Shown here: piece by piece, positions 60,106-64,000 of the stretch
Position numbering within the stretch: position 1 is the first letter of the stretch
Layout of the letters: every line of letters begins with the position of its first letter
Assembly: GCF_010470665.1 (NCBI RefSeq)
Contig: NZ_VOPZ01000010.1
Coordinates: 1-64,000 of the forward strand
DNA: 64,000 bases
Source of the DNA: Desulfovibrio sp. JC022
GTDB lineage: Bacteria > Desulfobacterota > Desulfovibrionia > Desulfovibrionales > Desulfovibrionaceae
Direction of reading: 5' to 3'
The notes under the pieces: model-generated
Told to the model about the DNA's origin: nothing
The model's database searches: none
What the model saw: only the letters and a program-made list of their open reading frames with translations
Made by a program: the position numbers and the translations under genes

Positions 60106-60183
60106 TTTGATGCGCTACGCGCTTTAGATAAATAGATTTCGCCTCCGGCGGACAAAGGGGATAATCCCCTTTGCAAACCCTAG
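60106..60183 (+). repeat. Family-2 intergenic repeat, copy 2
   Basis: Starts 3 nt after the BCCT stop: TTTGATGCGCTACGCGCTTT, spacer, ATTTCGCCTCCGGCGG, the perfect stem CAAAGGGG-ATAAT-CCCCTTTG and CCCTA. Same order and nearly the same bases as at 37.1 kb. It is the only content of the gap before the MoeA-like gene, apart from a separate ribosome binding site (AAGGGGAT). Confidence 0.8.
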
Positions 60184-60215
60184 TTGGGGTTAAATTTTAA
60201 AAGGGGATACGGTTT

Positions 60216-61241
60216 ATGAAAACCATACAAGTTCAAGACGCAGTGGGCACCGTTTTATGCCACGACATTACCCGCATTGTTCCGGGCGAAGACAAAGGCC
60301 CTGCTTTCCGCCGGGGCCATATCGTTACTGAAGAAGATGTGCCTAACCTGCTCGATATCGGCAAGGAACACCTTTACGTATTCGACCCGGAAGACGGCTA
60401 CGTGCACGAAGATGATGCGGCTCAGCGCATTGCCGAAGCTGCCGCCGGACCGGGCATTGAACTTAGTTCACCCAGCGAGGGCAAGGTCAATTTTACTGCC
60501 ACCCGTGACGGACTGCTGGATCTTGATACCGAAACATTGTTCAAGCTCAACTCAGTGCAGGATGTCATCTTCGGAACCATCCACAGCAACCAGTTGGTCA
60601 AAGAAGGCCGCGGCCTTGCCGGGACGCGGGTTATCCCGCTGGTTGTGCACGAAGACACCATCAAAGAAGCGGAACAGGTGTTGCGCCAGCACCCGCCGCT
60701 CATTCAGGTCCGCCCGCTGAAAAACTGCAAAGTGGGCATCGTCACCACCGGAAGTGAGGTCTACAATGGACGCATCAAGGATAAATTCGGCCCCGTAGTC
60801 AGGAATAAATTCGAAGGCTACGGCAGCTCCATCACGGGGCAGACCCTTGTTTCCGATGAACAGGAAATGACGGTCAAAGCCATCGAAGATTTCATTAAAC
60901 AGGGCGCGGACTTCATCGTCGTCACCGGGGGCATGTCCGTGGACCCCGACGACCAGACCCCTGCATCCATCCGAGCCACCGGCGCAGAAGTAATCACCTA
61001 CGGTGCCCCCACTTTCCCCGGTGCCATGTTCATGTACGCCAAGCTGGGAGATATTCCCATCGTGGGTCTGCCCGGTTGCGTCATGTACTACAAGGCCAGC
61101 ATTTTTGACCTGATCGTACCCCGTATTTTAGCCGGAAAAGAAGTAACCCGAGAGGATATCATCGGACTCGGACACGGCGGATATTGCGAAGGTTGTGCTG
61201 AATGCCGCTACCCGGTCTGCGCATTCGGAAAGGGAGTTTAG
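60216..61241 (+). CDS. MoeA-like molybdopterin-binding protein with C-terminal Cys motif
   Basis: 341 aa. Starts with MKTIQVQDAVGTVLCHDITR, as in MoeA-type proteins, and has the MPT-binding block KVGIVTTGSEVYNGRI (usually TGDEL), FIVVTGGMSVDPDDQTP and IPIVGLPGCVMYYKASIFDL. The C-terminus GYCEGCAECRYPVCAFGKG carries four Cys in a C-x2-C-x2-C-x4-C arrangement that may bind a metal and is not part of ordinary MoeA. It probably helps insert or modify Mo for the hydroxylase upstream. Confidence 0.85.
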   Translation: MKTIQVQDAVGTVLCHDITRIVPGEDKGPAFRRGHIVTEEDVPNLLDIGKEHLYVFDPEDGYVHEDDAAQRIAEAAAGPGIELSSPSEGKVNFTATRDGLLDLDTETLFKLNSVQDVIFGTIHSNQLVKEGRGLAGTRVIPLVVHEDTIKEAEQVLRQHPPLIQVRPLKNCKVGIVTTGSEVYNGRIKDKFGPVVRNKFEGYGSSITGQTLVSDEQEMTVKAIEDFIKQGADFIVVTGGMSVDPDDQTPASIRATGAEVITYGAPTFPGAMFMYAKLGDIPIVGLPGCVMYYKASIFDLIVPRILAGKEVTREDIIGLGHGGYCEGCAECRYPVCAFGKGV

Positions 61242-61351
61242 CAGTACGATAAAAACAACTCCCTCTAATAACGAAAGATTAAGCAGTTATTCCGTCACAT
61301 TACAAACATAAACCGAAACTCGCAATATTACAGAAATAAAAAGGAACATCG

Positions 61352-63496
61352 ATGAAATTTAAAGATTGGAGCTTAAAAACTAAAATAATTATCCCCACTT
61401 TCTGCGTGGTAGTGGCCATCCTTACGGCCAGCACATGGATAATGACCAGCCAGTCCAGAGATCTGGCAGTCAAACAGGCAACTGAAAATGCAAAATCAGT
61501 TGCTGATGGATATGGAAATGAAATATCTGAAACTTTAAGTAAGGCTCTTACCGCAACGCGAACACTTACCGCCATGTTTGAGATGGGTGCTGACTACACT
61601 CCGGTCCCTGACCGCGAGTTCCTTGATTCCGTTCTGGTAAAAACCTTAAAAATGCACCCCGGTATTGCCGCTGCATGGTGTGGCTTTCCTCCAAATAAAT
61701 TCGATGGCCGCGAAGCAGAATACATGGACAAGTACAATGGTGCTTATCTGAATTGGTATCATCGCGAAAATGGTGGAATAGCCGAACGCTTCACCGGCGG
61801 CAAAGGCATGGAAGAAGCTGCGTGGTTTAAAGTTCCAATGGCAGGCCATGTTGAAACCATTACAGAACCCTATCCTTGGAAAGTTGAAGGAAAAACTTTT
61901 TGGCTCTGCTCAACAGGATATCCAGTCAAAAAAAACGGTCGAAACATCGGTTGTGTCGGCGTTGATTTTTATCTCAATGACTTGCAGGAAGCCGTGCTTG
62001 CAATCAAACCGTTTGAAACCGGCTATGCATTTCTTGTCACCAACAAAGGTAATTTTGTCGCCCATCCAGACGAAGAGGTTCAAGGTAAAAACCTTGATGA
62101 TGTCATGTCTGAAGATCACAAATTCAAAATTCTGAGTGCTGTAAAAAACGGGCAGGCCTACTCATATATTCGCATTTCCCCTGAAAGCGGCAAAAGAGAG
62201 TATGTCACATACGCTCCTATCAAAGTAGGCAAAACAGAATTCCCCTGGTCCATCGCTCTGGTTATTCCCATGGATAAGGTTGAAGCACAGGCCAACGCCA
62301 TAGCTGAGAACAGCATGATCGTCAGTGCTGTTTCAGTCATAGTCCTTCTCGGCATTTTATTTCTGCTGGGTGGAATGATCAGTAAGCCGATCCAAAAAAT
62401 TGCCGGATATACCGCCAGCGTTGCAGAAGGCGACCTCGATGCAGAATTGACCATTTCCCAGAAAGACGAAATCGGCCGTATGGCTGACTCATTGCGGGCG
62501 ATGGTTGGAGAATTGAAGAAAACAATTCTGAAAGCAGAAGATGAAACCCGCAAGGCCGAAGAGGAATCTCATAAAGCCAGAGAAGCCACTGCTGAAGCGG
62601 AAGAAGCACGCCTAAAGGCTGACCGCGCCAGAACTGAAGGATTGCATCATGCAGCCGACCGTGTTGAGCAGGTTCTGGAGCATGTCGTTTCAGCTTCTGA
62701 GCAAATGTCTGCACAATCCAATGAATTATTGCAGGGGACTGAAATCCAAAGCGACCGCATCTCATCCACAGCCACAGCAATGGAGGAGATGAACGCAACG
62801 GTACTTGAAATCGCCCGGAACGCCGGAGACGCAGCTTCTGCAAGCACCAATGCTCAAGGCAAGGCTGAAAGCGGAGCTACGGTTGTAGGCAAAACCAGAA
62901 CCGCACTGGATAACACTGTTTCCGAAGTTAATAATCTTAAAAGTAACATGGAAGAGCTGGACAATCAGGCCAAAGGAACTGAAGCCATCATAGGCGTGAT
63001 TACTGACATTGCCGACCAGACCAACCTGCTTGCGCTTAACGCGGCAATTGAAGCTGCTCGGGCTGGCGAGGCCGGACGCGGATTTGCAGTAGTTGCCGAT
63101 GAGGTACGTAAACTTGCAGAAAAAACCATGTCTGCAACCGGTGAGGTTTCTGATTCCATAGGCGCAATCCAGCGAGTAGCCGAAGAAAATATTAAGTCCA
63201 TGGGGACTGTATTTAAGCGCATAGGAGAAGCCAGCGACTTCTCTGAAAGCTCAGGCGGTGTACTGCACGAAATCGTCTCTGAATCACAGGAGAGTGCGGA
63301 ACAGATTCAAAGCATTGCCACTGCGGCTGAGGAACAGTCTGCAACTTCCGAAGAGATTAACGGAGCCGTAGAAGAAATCAGTAGAATCACGGAAGAGACA
63401 ACCAACAGTGCCCGTGAATTTGCAATGGCACTTGAATCTCTTGCAGAGCAGGTAGCTGAAATGCAAATTATTGTTAAAGATCTGAAGGAAGAATAA
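61352..63496 (+). CDS. Methyl-accepting chemotaxis protein with dCache sensor
   Basis: 714 aa. A membrane helix near 10-30, a periplasmic double-Cache domain (about 33-310; [58 protein letters not shown]), a second helix near 320-345, HAMP ([20 protein letters not shown]), a coiled-coil stretch and the cytoplasmic signalling domain with the tip [19 protein letters not shown]. dCache domains usually bind organic acids, amino acids or purine-like ligands. It is separate from the hydroxylase operon (about 110 nt), on the same strand. Confidence 0.93.
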   Translation: MKFKDWSLKTKIIIPTFCVVVAILTASTWIMTSQSRDLAVKQATENAKSVADGYGNEISETLSKALTATRTLTAMFEMGADYTPVPDREFLDSVLVKTLKMHPGIAAAWCGFPPNKFDGREAEYMDKYNGAYLNWYHRENGGIAERFTGGKGMEEAAWFKVPMAGHVETITEPYPWKVEGKTFWLCSTGYPVKKNGRNIGCVGVDFYLNDLQEAVLAIKPFETGYAFLVTNKGNFVAHPDEEVQGKNLDDVMSEDHKFKILSAVKNGQAYSYIRISPESGKREYVTYAPIKVGKTEFPWSIALVIPMDKVEAQANAIAENSMIVSAVSVIVLLGILFLLGGMISKPIQKIAGYTASVAEGDLDAELTISQKDEIGRMADSLRAMVGELKKTILKAEDETRKAEEESHKAREATAEAEEARLKADRARTEGLHHAADRVEQVLEHVVSASEQMSAQSNELLQGTEIQSDRISSTATAMEEMNATVLEIARNAGDAASASTNAQGKAESGATVVGKTRTALDNTVSEVNNLKSNMEELDNQAKGTEAIIGVITDIADQTNLLALNAAIEAARAGEAGRGFAVVADEVRKLAEKTMSATGEVSDSIGAIQRVAEENIKSMGTVFKRIGEASDFSESSGGVLHEIVSESQESAEQIQSIATAAEEQSATSEEINGAVEEISRITEETTNSAREFAMALESLAEQVAEMQIIVKDLKEE

Positions 63497-63503
63497 GGAA
63501 GTA

Positions 63504-63543
63504 AAGCCCCCAATGCGTTATCACATTGGGGGCTTAACTTTTT
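63504..63543 (+). terminator. Intrinsic terminator after the chemoreceptor gene
   Basis: Perfect 12-bp stem AAGCCCCCAATG (63504-63515) / CATTGGGGGCTT (63524-63535), loop of 8, followed by AACTTTTT. In the opposite direction it follows the tRNA-like relic of copy C, so it may serve both strands. Confidence 0.85.
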
Positions 63544-63575
63544 ATGGAACCAACACCGGAGCACCTACGGTTGGG
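63536..63575 (-). repeat. tRNA-3'-end-like relic, copy C
   Basis: On the minus strand TGTTGGTTCCAT and a run AAAAAGTTAAGCCCCC match copies A and B (TGGYTCCA, A-run, terminator). The T-arm before it is no longer recognisable. It lies between the chemoreceptor terminator and a recombinase pseudogene, the usual order at an attachment site. Confidence 0.4.
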
Positions 63576-63589
63576 GATTGGGCTCTTTG

Positions 63590-63833
63590 CTGACTAAAGT
63601 CTTCACCTTTTCCTTTCAGATCAAGTCGGAACTCTTACATTTAATTAACGCAGGCTTTGAAGATTTCAGACTTCATGACCTTCGCTTCCAACTTAGCCGA
63701 GGCAGGCGAATCCCTTCATTCCATCGGAGAACTGCTTGGGCACACCGACAAACGCACAACTGAAATTTACGCTCATCTTTCCAGTGGACACCTGACCCAG
63801 TCGATCCAGAAGCTTTCCTATCATCCAGAGTAA
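63590..63833 (+). pseudogene. Tyrosine recombinase (phage-type integrase) C-terminal remnant
   Basis: One frame gives INAGFEDFRLHDLR (box with HDLRH); after a frame change the next gives FASNLAEAGESLHSIGELLGHTDKRTTEIYAHLSSGHLTQSIQK and a stop at 63831-63833 (written here in one reading: FASNLAEAGESLHSIGEL, LGHTDKRTTEIYAHLS). HDLR[HT]FAS is the active-site region and LGH/IYAHL the box with the catalytic Tyr. The CACAC and one CTTCGC copy of the expected CTTCGC-CACAC-CTTCGC are missing, an 11-bp loss that shifts the frame. The N-terminal two thirds are absent. It is inactive. Confidence 0.75.
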
Positions 63834-64000
63834 TTTGCACTACTCATTTCAAGCTAAGTAGGACTAAGGTCAACACAGTGAAGAAGTGAGCTATCTTGAA
63901 TATATAAGAACTCACTTTCTCTTGAAGTCCCTCACCCCCCAAAGACATATCACTGGGGTGGGGATGGGAAAAAGTTGTAGCATACGCAATTGTCGCTGAA
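63834..64000. other. No gene recognised
   Basis: After the recombinase remnant I see no reading frame with recognisable similarity. A weak hairpin (CACCCC at 63933-63938, GGGGTG at 63955-63960) is present without a T-tract. Confidence 0.4.

Noticed and set aside
63933-63960. Hairpin at the right end as a terminator
   Set aside because: Short stem without a T-tract and no gene ending nearby.

Overview
The window looks like the chromosome of a marine sulfate-reducing deltaproteobacterium of the Desulfovibrio/Maridesulfovibrio type. Reasons are the roughly 50% GC content, a TRAP transporter, a liv/acyl-CoA-ligase operon ending in a sigma54 response regulator and PAS kinase, a molybdenum hydroxylase with Se-type accessory genes (yqeB, yqeC), and many PAS/Fis regulators. 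The genus is an inference from gene content. No rRNA gene, intact tRNA gene or CRISPR array was seen.

Layout. 1-122: 5' end of an IS200/IS605 element (tnpA runs off the left edge). 145-8262 (+): TRAP transporter dctPQM, a glycerophosphodiester phosphodiesterase, a ~1000-residue membrane protein of unknown function with a PHP-like segment, and a tRNA-dihydrouridine synthase. 8274-20230 (-): one long operon, read right to left: CBS-ACT protein, livG, acyl-CoA synthetase, livH, livM, livK, livF, phenylacetate-CoA-ligase-like enzyme, sigma54 response regulator, PAS histidine kinase. A sigma54-like promoter and three GCAAC-N4-GTTGC palindromes lie upstream. 20.6-26.8 kb: a decayed export island (sapC, M50 peptidase/adaptor pseudogene, HlyD genes, truncated TolC) bordered by two tRNA-3'-end-like relics.

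26.8-46.2 kb (-): a 19-kb operon that looks like a secreted-glycan system. It has a PP2C response regulator, a metallophosphoesterase, an RsbW-like kinase, two SMR-type flippase-like proteins, a polyprenyl-phosphate-sugar synthase-like GT2, a STAS protein, a cellulose-synthase-like GT2, five DUF3131 paralogues, an outer-membrane-like protein, an orphan solute-binding lipoprotein and a GT39 protein fused to LamG-like domains. My reading is cytoplasmic polymer synthesis, periplasmic trimming by the DUF3131 proteins, periplasmic glycosylation by the GT2/SMR/GT39 route, and control by a partner switch. I do not know a named system with this composition.

46.3-61.2 kb: a PAS kinase and a small PAS protein (-), then a sigma54 activator (+) with its probable target, a consensus -24/-12 promoter at 50.94 kb preceded by three GAGTC-N6-GACTC palindromes. 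Downstream are an EamA transporter, a three-subunit molybdenum hydroxylase, mocA/yqeB/yqeC maturation genes, a BCCT transporter and a MoeA-like protein. 61.3-64 kb: a dCache chemoreceptor, a terminator fused to a third tRNA-3'-end relic, and a tyrosine-recombinase pseudogene.

Across the window, eight copies of one ~70-115 bp intergenic repeat (and two of a second) fill gaps between genes. One end always sits within 7 nt of a stop or start codon and, in one orientation, supplies the Shine-Dalgarno GGAGG of the next gene.
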